Origin: Tetracentron sinense
Taxonomy: Eukaryota > Streptophyta > Magnoliopsida > Trochodendrales > Trochodendraceae
DNA: 64,000 bases
NCBI GenBank assembly: GCA_015143295.1
Contig: CM026561.1
Location: forward strand, 45,202,875 to 45,266,874
Direction of reading: 5' to 3'
The notes beneath the pieces are model-generated. The model saw only the letters and a program-made list of their open reading frames with translations. It searched no databases and was not told the origin of the DNA. This document shows, one piece after another, positions 32,709 to 44,403 of the stretch. A program made the translations under genes and the position numbers. The stretch's first letter is position 1. The number at the start of each line of letters is the position of its first letter.

Positions 32709-32905
32709 TGCGATCTATCACACATACACTGCGACTGATCGTAGCCTCCAGTGCGATCGATCGCACCTGATGGTGATCTGTCACATTCTAGCTAGAAAAT
32801 TTTCTAGATAATTGACTAAGTGCGATCAATCATAGCTCCCCTGCGATCGATCGTACACCAAACAGAGATTTCCCCAGTTTTCCACACTAAGTGCGATCGA
32901 TCGCA
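32709..32905 (-). promoter_or_regulatory. phased palindrome array, 3' LTR D
   Basis: Units of the TGCGATCGATCGCA type start at 32709, 32730, 32752, 32772, 32821, 32842 and 32892: steps 21, 22, 20, 49, 21, 50. The minus-strand TATA (TATTTATA on plus, 32645-32652) is 56 bp from the first unit. Confidence 0.9.
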
Positions 32906-33065
32906 TGCTCTATTTTTCTACCATTTCCAATAGTTAAGCCTTTTAAACCCTCTACATCGTTTAGCCATAATCATAATATGCATATAGCATATCAAAAGAC
33001 CAAACTATCCTTATTAATTCTATTAAAGGCATGAAAGAAAGTTTGGGTCTCTACATCCTTCGCCG

Positions 33066-33084
33066 CCCCCCCCCCCCCCCCCCC
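33066..33084 (-). promoter_or_regulatory. expanded polypurine tract of element D (G19)
   Basis: Nineteen consecutive C on the plus strand, i.e. G19 on the element strand, followed by CGGCGAAGGA and then the LTR start. The other elements have six or seven G here. Confidence 0.85.
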
Positions 33085-33089
33085 TTATG

Positions 33090-34171
33090 AGAATTTCGTC
33101 CTCGAAATTTAAGCACCTTAGTCGAATAAGTGAGGATACTTTTCACGAACTTCAGCCTCACGCTCACAAGTGACTTCTTCGCGGGAATGATGCTCCCATT
33201 GCAAAAGGACAAGAGGAATGACCTTATTGCGCAAGACTTGCTCTTTTCGATCCAAAATTCAAGCCGGTTGCTCAACTAGAGTCAAATCTTCTCGGATTTC
33301 CAACGGATCCAAATTAATGACGTGCGAAGGATCCATGATGTACTTCTTCAACATGGAGATGTGGAAGACATTATACACACTTGTCATATGAGGTTTTAAG
33401 GTGACCTGATAAGTAACTTCCCCGACCCGGGTGATGATCTCAAAAGGAACCACATATCTCGGACTGAGCTTGCCCCGCTTGCCAAATCTCATCACCCCCT
33501 TCGTAGGTGAGATTTTGACAAATACAAAATCTCCAACTTGGAACTCAAGATCTCTCCTACAAGTATCGGCATAGCTCTTTTGCGTACTCTGAGTTATTTT
33601 CAACCTCTCTCTGATCAATTGAACATTATCCACAGTCTGACCAACGAGTTCAGGACCAAGAAGCTTCCTCTCACCAACTTCGTCCCAATACAATGGTGAA
33701 CGAAAACTCCTCCCATAGAGTGCTTCAAATGGTACCATCTGAATACTCGCTTGATAACTATTGTTTGTAGGCAAATTCAACAAATGACAGATGATCATCC
33801 CAACTGCCCTGGAAGTTTAACATTCAAACTCATAGCATGTCCTCTATAATCTGGTTCACCCTCTCAGTTTGCCCATCTGTGGGCGGATGAAATGTCGTAC
33901 TGAAATCTAAACGGGAACCCATGGCATGTTGAAAACTCTTTCAGAATTTGGAAGTAAATCTTGGGTCTCGATCAGAAACAATACTAACTGGCACTCCATG
34001 CAAGCAGATTACTTCTTTGATATAAAGGTTGGTCAACTAGTTGGAATTGAACATAGTTCGATATAGAAGGAAATGAGCCGACTTAGTCAACCTATCGACC
34101 ATGACCCAAATGACATCAAAGTTTTTAGCCGTCCTTGATAGACCAACCACGAAATCCATAGAGATATTTTC
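33090..34171 (-). pseudogene. integrase core/C-terminus and chromodomain of D
   Basis: Reading leftwards from 34171: ENISMDFVVGL at the cut edge, [11 protein letters not shown] near 33960, then TDGQTERVNQI-like with stops, the C-terminal domain (YGRSFRSPLYWDEVG, VGDFVFVKISPTKGVMRFGKRGKLSPRYV, NVFHISMLKKYI, LDPLEIREDLTLVEQP), a stop, and the chromodomain (ILDRKEQVLR, VLLQWEHHSREE, EVREKYPHLFD). The N-terminal zinc part is on the far side of the partial LTR. Integration and chromatin targeting function by family. Confidence 0.9.
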
Positions 34172-34670
34172 TGTAGAGACTCAAAATTTAGTTTCTTGGC
34201 ATTCGTGCCATTTATATGAATTTCTTAAAATATGTGCCTGATTTTAAATGCATGAGCTCCTATGAGAATTTAATGTGAGATGCCTAGATGTAGTAACCCG
34301 TTATATAATAATAATTATAATAGTAATTAACTTATTATTATTATTATTAAATTAAAAATTTTGGGTTTAAGGGGTACCTCATTGCTTAAAATTAGGCTAA
34401 GGTATCTATTTTCTAACTTCTAGGAGTCTAGGGATTCAAACCTTGAGTTCTCAGTATTAACCCAAATATTTCAAGATTCGCTTTCACCTTCATCCAACTT
34501 GATTGGATATTTTGACCTACATAAATTTGAAATTAGGACTTGTCTATTAGACATGAAATTGTTCCCCTTCGAATAACGGTTCCAACGCAAGTTGAATCGT
34601 CAAATTCTGATGACCGAGTCAAAAGGGACGGGTAAAATACGGGAGTAAGGTTCAGAAACAAGAGGAATCC

Positions 34671-34745
34671 GACCGATCGGCCAACTAGCGCCAATCGATC
34701 GGTGGTGGCGAGGATTGATTAGCCAAAACTCACTAATCAATTGGT
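34671..34745 (+). promoter_or_regulatory. phased palindrome cluster, partial LTR
   Basis: Four degenerate units (ACCGATCGG, CCAATCGATCGG, GGATTGATTAG, CTAATCAATTGG) with centres about 20-22 bp apart, the last ~73 bp before TATATATAA at 34812. Confidence 0.7.
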
Positions 34746-35969
34746 GGGCACTGAAACATGCTTGAAAACATCGATTTTTGACTTTCTAAGTCCCCTTTGG
34801 TCCCTAAACTCTATATATAACCCTCTAACTCGTGAATTAGGTTTTCTAGAGCCTCATAAACATCAAAAAGAGAGAGAATAGAGTATTTTGAGAGATCCAA
34901 AGAGGGAAAAACCTAGAGATTTCAAGGATTTAACTAAAAAAAACAGGAAGAAGGAGGCTTGAAGATCAAGATTGAGTCGCAAGCGATAGATCGTAGGGAA
35001 GCGATCAAGTGAGGTAAATAACTTTTCATAGTTCTCAATTTTATAACTATTAATCTAAAGTATGAATCTAATGATAAGATCAATGTAAAGAACATGATTG
35101 ATAGTAAGATAAAGAGATTTTGATCATCCCTCATGTAATGTTTTTATGAATAATGTAAATATGAATTTCTTTCTAACAATATGATGATTATTAATATAAA
35201 TAAGAATAAATATTTTAGATTTAAAGTAAGAAAACAAGATCAAAGCATGTTATATTATGTATATCCCTTATTAAATATGTTCATGATTTTTAGAGATATT
35301 TTATTTATGATTTTTATGATGTATATCAACAACTGGAAAGGGAATACAAATTGTGATGTATGTATGGATTGAGAACAGATGAAGTGATGAGATTTTGGAG
35401 TTGAATGTAATGTATGAAATAATTGAATGATGGATATAGATTATTTGTGATATTAAGGTTACATGTTAGTGTGTTTTGTGGATATAATCTATGAGAATTA
35501 TGATTGATAAATTATGTAGTGTAATTATGATATTGATCTCGATTAAAAAGGGAGTTGTTGATATTTAAATTAAATTGTGAATTATGTATGTAGAAAAGTA
35601 AACTGTGGTTAAAGCCTGTTAAATTATTTGGAACATGAATGTTGTTGTGTGTTTATTTTATATTTTCATACATAATATATTGTTGGGTAAATGAACCTTT
35701 GATGAAAGTTAAGCTTTTCTAGACCTGGTTAACATAGTGGAATGTAACGTTATAGTGAGATGTCCTATGGCCCTTAACAGATAGTCTTAGGTATAATTTA
35801 ACCAATAGTATATTACCGTGCACTCACTCAAGATAATGAATATGTAAGAGCATGATAAAAAGCAAGATTACAAGTATTATACAAGTACACACGAAAGCAA
35901 TGAATGCATGATTGAGTTTTGCATTAACCGAGTACCCACAAGCCTAAGATCAAGGCAAGACAGGGCGTA

Positions 35970-36118
35970 TATACCGGATAATGTGTAGACAAGTCATATA
36001 CACTGGATAATGTATAGATAAGCTGTATGCACTGGATAATGTGTAGACAAGCCGTATACACCGGATAATGTGTAGACAAGCCGTATGCACCGGATAATGT
36101 GTAAATCATGTGGTACCT
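35970..36118. repeat. 29-bp tandem repeat, five copies
   Basis: GGATAATGTGTAGACAAG begins at 35976, 36005, 36034, 36063 and 36092, exactly 29 bp apart. Confidence 0.95.
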
Positions 36119-36867
36119 CAGAAAATAGGGTATATGTTCATCTCTATCCAATATATGGGGTAGAGTTATTTTAAGTTATTGCATAGTGCATGTTGTTTGA
36201 TTTATTCATGAAAAAAAAAAAGACAAGTCAGAAAAATAAGATAAGAAAGACAAGTCAAGAAAAGTATAAAAAGAAAGAAAAGTCAAGTAATAAGACAAGC
36301 AAGATAAATAAGATATGTACAAGTGAACATATGAAAGAATTGAAAAGAAAATATGTTCCTCACTCTGAGTTATGTATGAGAATTGTAATTGAACTGTTAC
36401 TGGTATGCATGTTATAGTTATGATATTGGTTACTATGGATTGTTATATATGCGGAGTAATCTTGTTACTCAGCTGATGACTTTTGTTGTCGGCAGATTCG
36501 AGATTTAATAATTGTACGCAGGAGTCCTGAGTTGAAAAAGAGTACGTAAGAAAGATCTTATAAGTGATCATCCCGAAGAGGAACGGGATTTCGATTTTAG
36601 TTTATTAGAAATTGTTTAAATTTCAGATGGATTGTAATTAGTTTATTATGTTTTAGTTTTTAAATTGAGATATTTAGATTCGATATGTTTAATTAAAGAG
36701 TTGAGAATCAGGAGGATGATTCAGATTATGTAAGGTCAATTTAATTACAAATTTTAATTGATATTCAGTTGAGGTATTAAATGTTATTCTATTGAAGAAA
36801 TTTTTAAGTTCAGATTTTTGTATGCCTTTAAAGCTCATTAAATGGATTAAGTCAAGTAAGTCACGTG

Positions 36868-37843
36868 CCAAAGACTTGGACACATAAGTAGCCACATCAT
36901 TTTTCATGCCTTTCTCCCAGAAATATTTCTTGAGGTTTTGATACATCTTGGTACCTTCTGAATGGACAGTGTACTTAGACTTGTGTGCTTTGTCTAGAAT
37001 CTCTCTTTTCAATTCCTCATTAGCCGGAACACACAGTCTATCCTTGAAGGAGATCCCACCATTTATGTAGGAGAAATTCTCAAACCTGCTACTGATCGAC
37101 TTGTTCATAGTAGCGTGTAGTTCTTCATCCTCCCATTGCAGGTCTTTAATCCTGTCCAAGATGGTAGGCCTAACCATGACGTTAGCCACCAAGGCTCCAG
37201 ATGCTCCAACACCAAAACCCATGTCAAGGTTAGACACATCTTCAAGTAACTTCCATTCTTGGACCATTAGATGTACCAAGAATCTTGTAGGTCTTCGGCT
37301 TAGCGCATCTGCCACCACATTTGTTTTTCCTGGGTAGTATTGGATAAAACAGTCATAGTCCTTAAGGAATTCCATCCAACGGCATTGCCTCAAGTTTAGC
37401 TCTTTCTGTGAGAATAAATACTTTAGACTCTTGTGATCGGTGAATACCTCAAACTGTTCACCCTACAAGTAATGTCTTCAGATTTTCAGAGCAAAGACAA
37501 CGGCTGCAAATTCCAAGTTATGAGTAGAGTAGTTCTTCTCGTGGTCTTTTAACTGCCGGGAAGCACAAGCAATCACATTCCCGTGTTGCATAAGAACACA
37601 CCCTAACCTGATGAGTAAGGCATCACTGTACACTACAAAACCTTTGTTGCCCGATGGTACTATTAAGATGGGAGCAGTTGTGAGGTGCCTCTTCAATTCA
37701 AGGAAACTCTTTTCACACTTTTCATTCCACTTGAATCTAGCATTCTTCCAAGTTAGATGAGTGAGTAGAGCTGCCAAGCTGGAAAATCCTTCAACAAATC
37801 TCCAATAATAACTAACAAGGCCTAAGAAACTTCGGATTTCCAT
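36868..37843 (-). pseudogene. RNase H and integrase zinc domain of D
   Basis: From 37843 leftwards: [18 protein letters not shown], RNase H motifs [40 protein letters not shown] and [10 protein letters not shown]. Then the pre-integrase linker ([21 protein letters not shown]) and HHCC part ([19 protein letters not shown]) which is cut at 36868. One stop lies at 37465 (before GEQFEVF) and the frame changes near 37390. The C-terminal residues read through into the foreign LTR are not part of the protein. Confidence 0.9.
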
Positions 37844-38486
37844 GACACTCTTTGGTCTTTCCTAACTTTCCACTGCTTCTATCATGGAAGGATCCACAAA
37901 AATCCATAGAAATACCCTCTCTTGACACCACGTGGCCTAGGAATGCCACTTTCTCAAGCCAAAACTCACATTTACTCAATTTCGTGTACAACTGATGTTC
38001 CTTTAGTGTCTTCAGAGTTATTCGAAGATGTCTTTCATGATCTTTTTGTATTTTGAAGTATACCATAATATCATCCACAAATACGATCACAAAGCGATCT
38101 AGAGTTGGCCTGAATATTCGGTTCATCAAGTCCATGAAAATTGTCAGTGCATTAATCAGACCGAAAGGCAAGACTTCATAATGCCTATATCTGGTTCTAA
38201 ATGCAGACTTGGGGACATCCTTGGCAAATGATATTTGCTCTAGATAATGACCTTGTTCAATTGCTGATAGTCGATGCACATCCTCATCGAACCATCATTC
38301 TTCACAAATAGAATTGGAGCTCCCCAAAGTGATACACTTGGGCAAATAAATCCAAGGCTGAGCAACTCTTCAATCTGCTCCTTTAGCTCTTTCAACTCTA
38401 CTGGAGCCATCCTATACGACGTCTTGGAAATGGGTGCCGTGCTTGGAGTCAAATCAATTGCAAACTTAATCTCCCTATCCGGTGTC
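37844..38486 (-). pseudogene. reverse transcriptase of D lacking motif A
   Basis: Contains [51 protein letters not shown], then jumps to [43 protein letters not shown] and [14 protein letters not shown]. The part between QLNKV and KDVPK, which should hold [12 protein letters not shown] and the [12 protein letters not shown] motif with a catalytic Asp, is missing (about 110 bp, near 38235). Frame shifts follow. Enzymatically dead whatever the frame. Confidence 0.9.
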
Positions 38487-40913
38487 TGTAGAACCCCGGA
38501 TCTTGATGGTATGGTTGTGAATAGTATCCAAGGCTTATAACCTATTGTAAGGTTTTGAATGGTTATCAAGCTAATGAGAACCATGGTTTGATATATTTTA
38601 GGTTTATGATGTTTGAGGACATGCAGTAAGCTTTAAGAATACCTTTTTAAGTATATCGGTGTTTGGGATGAAGAAAGTAAGATTATAGAATACTCTTAAG
38701 TATCAAAAGGTTTATGCCTTAGCATACCCTCAATCATAAGAAGCTTTAGTTTTGTCACCGCTTATCGGAATCGAGAGATTCTTAAATTTTTGGAAAGGCA
38801 TTGGAACCCTCTTTAAGGTTCAAGTTTATCATTTCTCCATATTTTAAGTCGGCGTCGAGTAAAAAGTTGGATTTCCAAAGTCGGATTGTTGAAAATCTGG
38901 GCATTTCCAGACTAGTTGGCTTTAGATCCCTTGTAGGCAATTAAGACCTTAGATTTAGGACTTGTCCATTAGAGATAAAAATTTTCCCCTTTGAATGATG
39001 AGTCCAACTCAAGTTGAATCGTCAAAATCTAATTAACGAGTCAAAAGTTATGGCCGAAATACCGAAGCATGAAAATCTGGAAACTTTCTGTCGGAGTTAT
39101 GATGGCTCGTAAACAACCTACGAACGATCGTAGGGAGCCTACGAATGATTGTAAAGTCCCAGAAATGGGAAAACTCTCTGGACATCCTACAATCGATCAT
39201 GGAAGAGCTACGAACAATCGTAGGTCGCGAATCAGATTTCTGAAATGCATGATTTTTAGGGTTTTTTAACCCTTGGCCTATAAATAGAAGATCATTTTGG
39301 GGGTTTTGGTTTACCCTAAACCTAAAGAGAGACCTTGGAAAAGAAAAGAGAGAAGAAAGGAGCTTCCAAAAAGGTTTTTGGATTGGAGATTAAGAGGAGC
39401 ATAAATCAAGGAGGTATCTTTCTTAATCAAGTAGGGATTCTACTCAAAGGTTTTCTCAACATAGAAGTTGATCAAGAAGTACGTACTTCTACCATCTAGC
39501 TTTGCTATTATTTCAATATTGAAATGAGAGTGAAATTATGATTTGAATCTATCATTCCACTATGTTATGATGCAAATAGGAAATGTGGGATTTTGGGGGT
39601 GAACTACATAATGATCAAATGAATAAATAGGGGTTCAAGATTTGGGGGGTTTTTCAATAAGGGAGTGAATGCGGCTATACTTGTAAGTGAATATTATGAT
39701 CCCTAAATAAATAATGATTCTAACTATAATGGGATGAAATAGGCTTAGAGGCCATGATCTTGATGATGTGATGCAATGAATGAAATGTTCTACGTTCTAG
39801 AATTGTTTAAGTATACTATGATGCTATTACGTCTTGTGTGAACCATGTGAAGTGTTAAATCTTTCCCTATGTATCTAATGATGTTTACACGTACTCCACG
39901 CACGATAAGCTTCATATGACTGAGGTTTTCGCATAAGCATGTATTTCAAAGAAATCATAAGAAAGGTTTTCAAAGGCAATTCATAAGAAAGAAGCATAAG
40001 TGCATAAGCATTGACAAAGCCAAACTTTGGGTTGGTATTTCTAAGATCAGTTATCGCATGCTCACAAGGATCAAGTCCAAGATCTTGTATAAACTCCAAG
40101 GATCATAAATCTCACAAGGCTTTCAAGAACTCGTAAGAAATGCATAAGTCTAAGAATCTTGCATAATTCTCCAAGGATCATAAGCTCACAAGAACTCGCA
40201 AGCTCACAAGAAGCTCATAAGAAATCGAATCTCACAAGAAAGGTTATAAGAACTCAAAAGCTCATAAGAAATTCATAAGAACTCATGAGGCTCATAAGCA
40301 TTCATAAGAACTCATAAGCATGAACAAGTGGTTGGTTTTCCATGAAAATATAAGTTTTACGAAAGGTTTTTCATGACAGGTTTTAAGCATAAATGTTGTG
40401 ATTATTATTCTTTTAAATGCTTGTATGTAGTATTCCTGTTATTATAGTACTATTAGCTAGTAGTTTGTGCTCGCTGAATATTCCATGCTCAGCCGTACAT
40501 TTTATGTCGATAGGTTAGTTCGACATCCCCAACCCGGAGCCATGGGTTGAAGAAGAGTACGAGGAAGAAACGGATTCACCTATCCCGTTGCAGCCACAAG
40601 AGGATAGAGATCTAGATGTGTGGCCATATCTAGACTATTGCTTAGGGGAGTGATAGTGAGGGCCATTTTGTATTTTGATAGGTGGGTATGTCCACCTTTA
40701 CTTTTGTTATGTATGTACAAACTTAGAATACAGAGTATATATAGAAAAGAAATTTTTGGGTTACGCTTCCGCACTTTGATTAAGCTTCCGCATTACTTTA
40801 TGTCTCTATTTATGCATTGCCTTGTATATTTTGACAGGATGGTTTGGTATCGGATATGGCACATCACGAGCCAAAGTATCCCTAACTCCCAGGGGGTATT
40901 TTGGGTCGCAACA
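38487..40913 (+). mobile_element. solo LTR in RT/PR region of D
   Basis: 2427 bp, TGTAGAACCCC to GGGTCGCAACA, flanked by GTGTC (38482-38486) and ATGTC (40914-40918), a TSD with one change. The D coding sequence continues on both sides (CCGGTGTC...CAAACCC). It contains the palindrome cluster, TATAAATA at 39279, and degenerate short repeats of CTCATAAG/CTCACAAG (40080-40320). It is related to the solo LTR at 44404, which carries the same CTCATAAG-type repeats on the opposite strand. Confidence 0.9.
39117..39225 (+). promoter_or_regulatory. phased palindrome cluster, solo LTR 38487
   Basis: Four units like CCTACGAACGATCGTAGG start at 39117, 39138, 39186 and 39207 (steps 21, 48, 21). The last centre is ~62 bp before TATAAATA at 39279. 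Confidence 0.82.
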
Positions 40914-40918
40914 ATGTC

Positions 40919-41261
40919 AAACCCAATAAGTCTTTAGGAAAGATATCTAAGAAATCCTTCACCACTGAATATTAGATGAGTCTGGTACTTCCGAAGTAGT
41001 AAGACTCAATGCTGCAAATCGAGCTAAATCTTTCTTCTTCAATCCATTGAAACGGAAAGGAGACTCACCAATAGGCTTAAAGTTGACGACTTTCCCGAAA
41101 CAGTCAACATGCCCATGGTATGTGGAAAGTCAATCCATGCCCAAGATAACATCAAAGTCTTGGAAATTAAGTATAATTAAATTGGCTGACATTTCTCGCT
41201 GGCCAATCTGGATCATGCAAGTATGGTAGATCTTATCTGTGATGACAACACTGCCAACAGG
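40919..41261 (-). pseudogene. protease end and PR-RT linker of D
   Basis: Minus strand reads [38 protein letters not shown], a stop, [33 protein letters not shown] and DIFPKDLLGL. It joins protease (right of element E) to RT (left of the solo LTR). Confidence 0.88.
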
Positions 41262-43845
41262 TGTAGAGACCCAAACCGTCTTTCATAACTTTAATACATT
41301 CAATATGGGTATAATAGTTTTTTGTTATGTTTTAATGCGTATTTAATTATATCTAATGGTGTGCTATAGTCTAAATGTTTTTAGTATTAATAAGGTGAGG
41401 AATCAGAGCTGACGATCGATCGCAAGAGATCGATGTCGATCGCCTAGAACCTGAAACCAGGGTAAGCCCTTGTTTTATGTGACAATCGATCGCACTAACG
41501 GGACAATCAATTGTCGGAATCAGGAAATTTGGGGAAGTTTCTGTTTCTTGGATGATCGATCGCAGCAGACGCGACAATCGATCAACCAATATGACGATTG
41601 ATCACAATCACGCCCAAATTTTTTTAAAAGAGTTGCGGATTTTGGAGTTTTAACCCTTAGGTTATAAATATAGGTTATATTTTGAGGGTTTAGGGTTCTA
41701 ACTATTCTAAAACCTAATTTGGTAAAGGAGGAGAGAAAACCCTAGGTTTTCAAGAAGTTTTGGCTTGGAGAGGAAGAAATTGCTCAAGGGAGAAGAAGAT
41801 TAGTTTGGAAATCAACCCCAAAGCTTGAAGAAGCTTCATCTAGCAAGTTGGATTCAAGGGAAGAATCCCTAAGGTCGATATCCCTTCTAACTTAACCCTA
41901 TTAAGATATTTTACATGTTTAAATAAGAATATGTATGAATTTTCAAGGGTATTATATGATTATGCAAAGATAGTTAGGTTGTGAGCATGAATGAGGGATT
42001 TTACGATGGAAGTTCTGCATGTGTTCAAAGCTCTATTGGTTATGAATTGTCGATATCCTTTCTAATTCAACCCTAGTAATGCTTTTATATGTTAAGATGT
42101 GAATGTTTATGGATTATCAAGAGATTTACATGAATATATATGAATTAAGGAATTAAAATTATGAATTGAGGTTGAAATCATATCTAGTCTAACTCTTGTA
42201 TTATTATGATTATTGATTTAGCGTGATAAATGATAAATTAGTAAAAGAGTTGCATGTTTAAAAAGGGATATGGATGGATTCTTAGGTTATTTGCTTAAAT
42301 TGAATTAGGGATTATGTTATGGATTATGGATGTATGGAAATGATGAAGGATGGGCTAAAATGGAGAATGGATGAATTATGAATGTGTGGATTGGTGTTGA
42401 GTTTAGAAGAGATAAATGTGGTTTATGGATGGGTATGTGATGGTTGTGGAATGTGAAAATGGGAAGGAGATTGTATACATAACTAACGCATGGTAAGTGT
42501 TTGTTGAAATACCTAGGAAAACTAAGTATGAAAAGATATTGGAAGGTTTGTATGAGTATGATAAGATATGCTATAATGAATTATGCTTAGAAATGATGTT
42601 AGAAATGTTAGCATGAGCAAGACAAGATATGACGTATGTTAGGATAAATTATGTTTATTCATGTTGCATGGTGGTTGATATACGGATAGGCCAAAACCTA
42701 GAAGAAGTTATCCATGTTGTGAATTCTCTAACTAGGGAGATGTAACCTAGCAGAGTTTCTTGACGGAAGCTGAAATCTAGGTGATGACCGAATTCGGATC
42801 TTAATCATAACACTCAAGCACAAGTTCACATGTGTGGTAGTTTATGAGTCTCACAGGTACGCAAGCATGAACATGGACATTGGATACTGAATTACAAGGA
42901 CAATGACAAGTACAAGTACGAGCACTCTGAATATTGAAATACAAGTACAAGGACTCTGAACACTGAAATACAAGTACAAGGACACTGCATGAATTTACAA
43001 GGACCCTGAATTTCAAGTAGCTCCGGTATTCGTTGATGCTCTCAATGGATAAGATTTTAAGTCCTGGATAATTATCATGGACATTTGGGATCTAAGAGCT
43101 CTAGGGGCTTACGCTTCTGTCGATGCACCTCCATAAATCTAAATACAAAGACCTCGATAACTATTTTTCTGGAAAAACAAGCATGCATGACATTTATGAT
43201 ACAAGTACATGAGTCAAGCTAAGTCATAATGTTCACATGTTTTTGCACTCTGATTATGTTCAAGTTATATTAAACTACTATTGACTTTACAATTGTTGTA
43301 TGATTTGGATATTGGATATATACATGTGCTATTATTGATGTTGGTTAGATTTGATATCCGCTAAGTATTCATTGCTCAGTCGACCTGTTATTGTCGTTCA
43401 GGTCTAGCATAGGATCAGGCAGCCACTCCTTAAGTGGAAGAGGAGTGCTTTGAAGAAGGAGAAGTGGGTGAGCTTCTAGAGGAGGGAGCCATGGATTTTG
43501 ATAGTTATCCCTACTAGTAGACAGTAGTTTACTTTCTGAGTTGTTTTGTTTTAGACTTATGTTATTTCAGGATGTTGCTTAGACTGTTCACTGTTATTTG
43601 ATTACTTTATTCTACCCGATCATGGTGGGCATGTTGGGCTTATTTCAGATTATGTTTGTGGATTCGGATTATTATCGGTTTATTATATATCAGATGAGAT
43701 GTTTTATGGAAAGAAAATTTGTAGTTACTATTTGGGAGAATTATCGTTTAGTTTTGCCTTATTGCTATGGAGGTTAAGAAGGGATAAGTATTGTGGCGGA
43801 TCCAAAATCCCATTATGACCAAGGTGGGGTTTTGGGGTCGTTACA
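41262..43845 (+). repeat. 5' LTR of element E
   Basis: 2584 bp, TGTAGAGACCC to GGGGTCGTTACA, followed after four bases by the PBS. Contains palindrome array and TATAAATA at 41663. Confidence 0.94.
41411..41606 (+). promoter_or_regulatory. phased palindrome array, 5' LTR E
   Basis: Units of GACGATCGATCGCA type at 41411, 41432, 41481, 41502, 41551, 41573 and 41593: steps 21, 49, 21, 49, 22, 20. The last unit ends 56 bp before the TATA. Confidence 0.9.
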
Positions 43846-43849
43846 GAGG

Positions 43850-43861
43850 TGGTATCAGAGC
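43850..43861 (+). promoter_or_regulatory. primer-binding site of element E
   Basis: TGGTATCAGAGC, intact Met-tRNA complement, four bases (GAGG) after the LTR. Confidence 0.95.
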
Positions 43862-44047
43862 AAAGGAATTAGAGTCCTTAGGACCAAGATATTATGTTCA
43901 AGAATAAGGGATTGGATTGATCTATCTTAGAAAAGCAACACCAAGTCTAGAACCTTAGGTGTACTCTAGGCTTATGTTTAGAATTAGTGTTGTTTGTAAA
44001 CTATTTTCTAAATGATGAAAGGGTTGTTGTGCTTCAAGATTGAAGTT

Positions 44048-44403
44048 ATGAGGCGTGGCACAAGAGGATACCAAGAGGGCCATGGAACAGAAAGTAGTGG
44101 AGGAGGCACTGCTGATGATGATGGCCAGCCAGATATGGGCCGCATACTGGAGACTATTGCTACTACTATCACTCAGCAGACTGCACTCCTAGTAGCAGGG
44201 TAAGTGAGGTAGGAAAGGCCGACTGATGTTCACTCATCCCGATATAATGGAGTGGAACCTTTTAGGAGGATGAATCCTCCAGCATCCTATGGTAGTAAGG
44301 TCCCCCAATTTCCGAGTTGTGGATCATGCAACCAGAGAAGATATTCTCAGTTTTCGAGCCCACCAATGAGCAAGGTGAAATGGGCCTCCTTCATCATGGA
44401 AGG
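44048..44403 (+). pseudogene. gag N-terminal part of element E
   Basis: Starts MRRGTRGYQEGHGTESSGGG, then DMGRILETIATTITQQTALLVAG before a stop at 44202, and in another frame VEPFRRMNPPASYG and KVKWASFIMEG. It is cut after GGAAGG by a solo LTR. The start follows from the shared MRRG/MRCG start of gag here. Confidence 0.86.

Larger units (their letters stand above)
28977..33055 (-). repeat. 3' LTR of element D, interrupted
   Basis: On the minus strand it starts TGTAGAGACCCAAAC at 33055 and ends GGCGCCGTTACA at 28977. A 2.1-kb insertion (29012-31136) splits it 35 bp from its end. The flanks match the continuous stretch of the 5' LTR at 55210-55260 (TGTAACGACCCCAAATC...CTTGACCAAAATAGGACC). Confidence 0.92.
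34172..36875 (+). mobile_element. partial LTR inserted in integrase of D
   Basis: Starts TGTAGAGACTC directly after ATTTTC of the integrase. It has the palindrome cluster, TATATATAA at 34812, a 29-bp tandem repeat, and a tail (GTAAGTCACGTGCCAAAGAC) that matches the LTR C end region AAGTCACGAGCCAAAGTC. The last ~50 bp of the LTR, the TSD and ~80 bp of integrase are missing. The join lies at the short shared word GCCAAAGAC, suggesting a microhomology deletion. No internal coding region. Confidence 0.8.
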
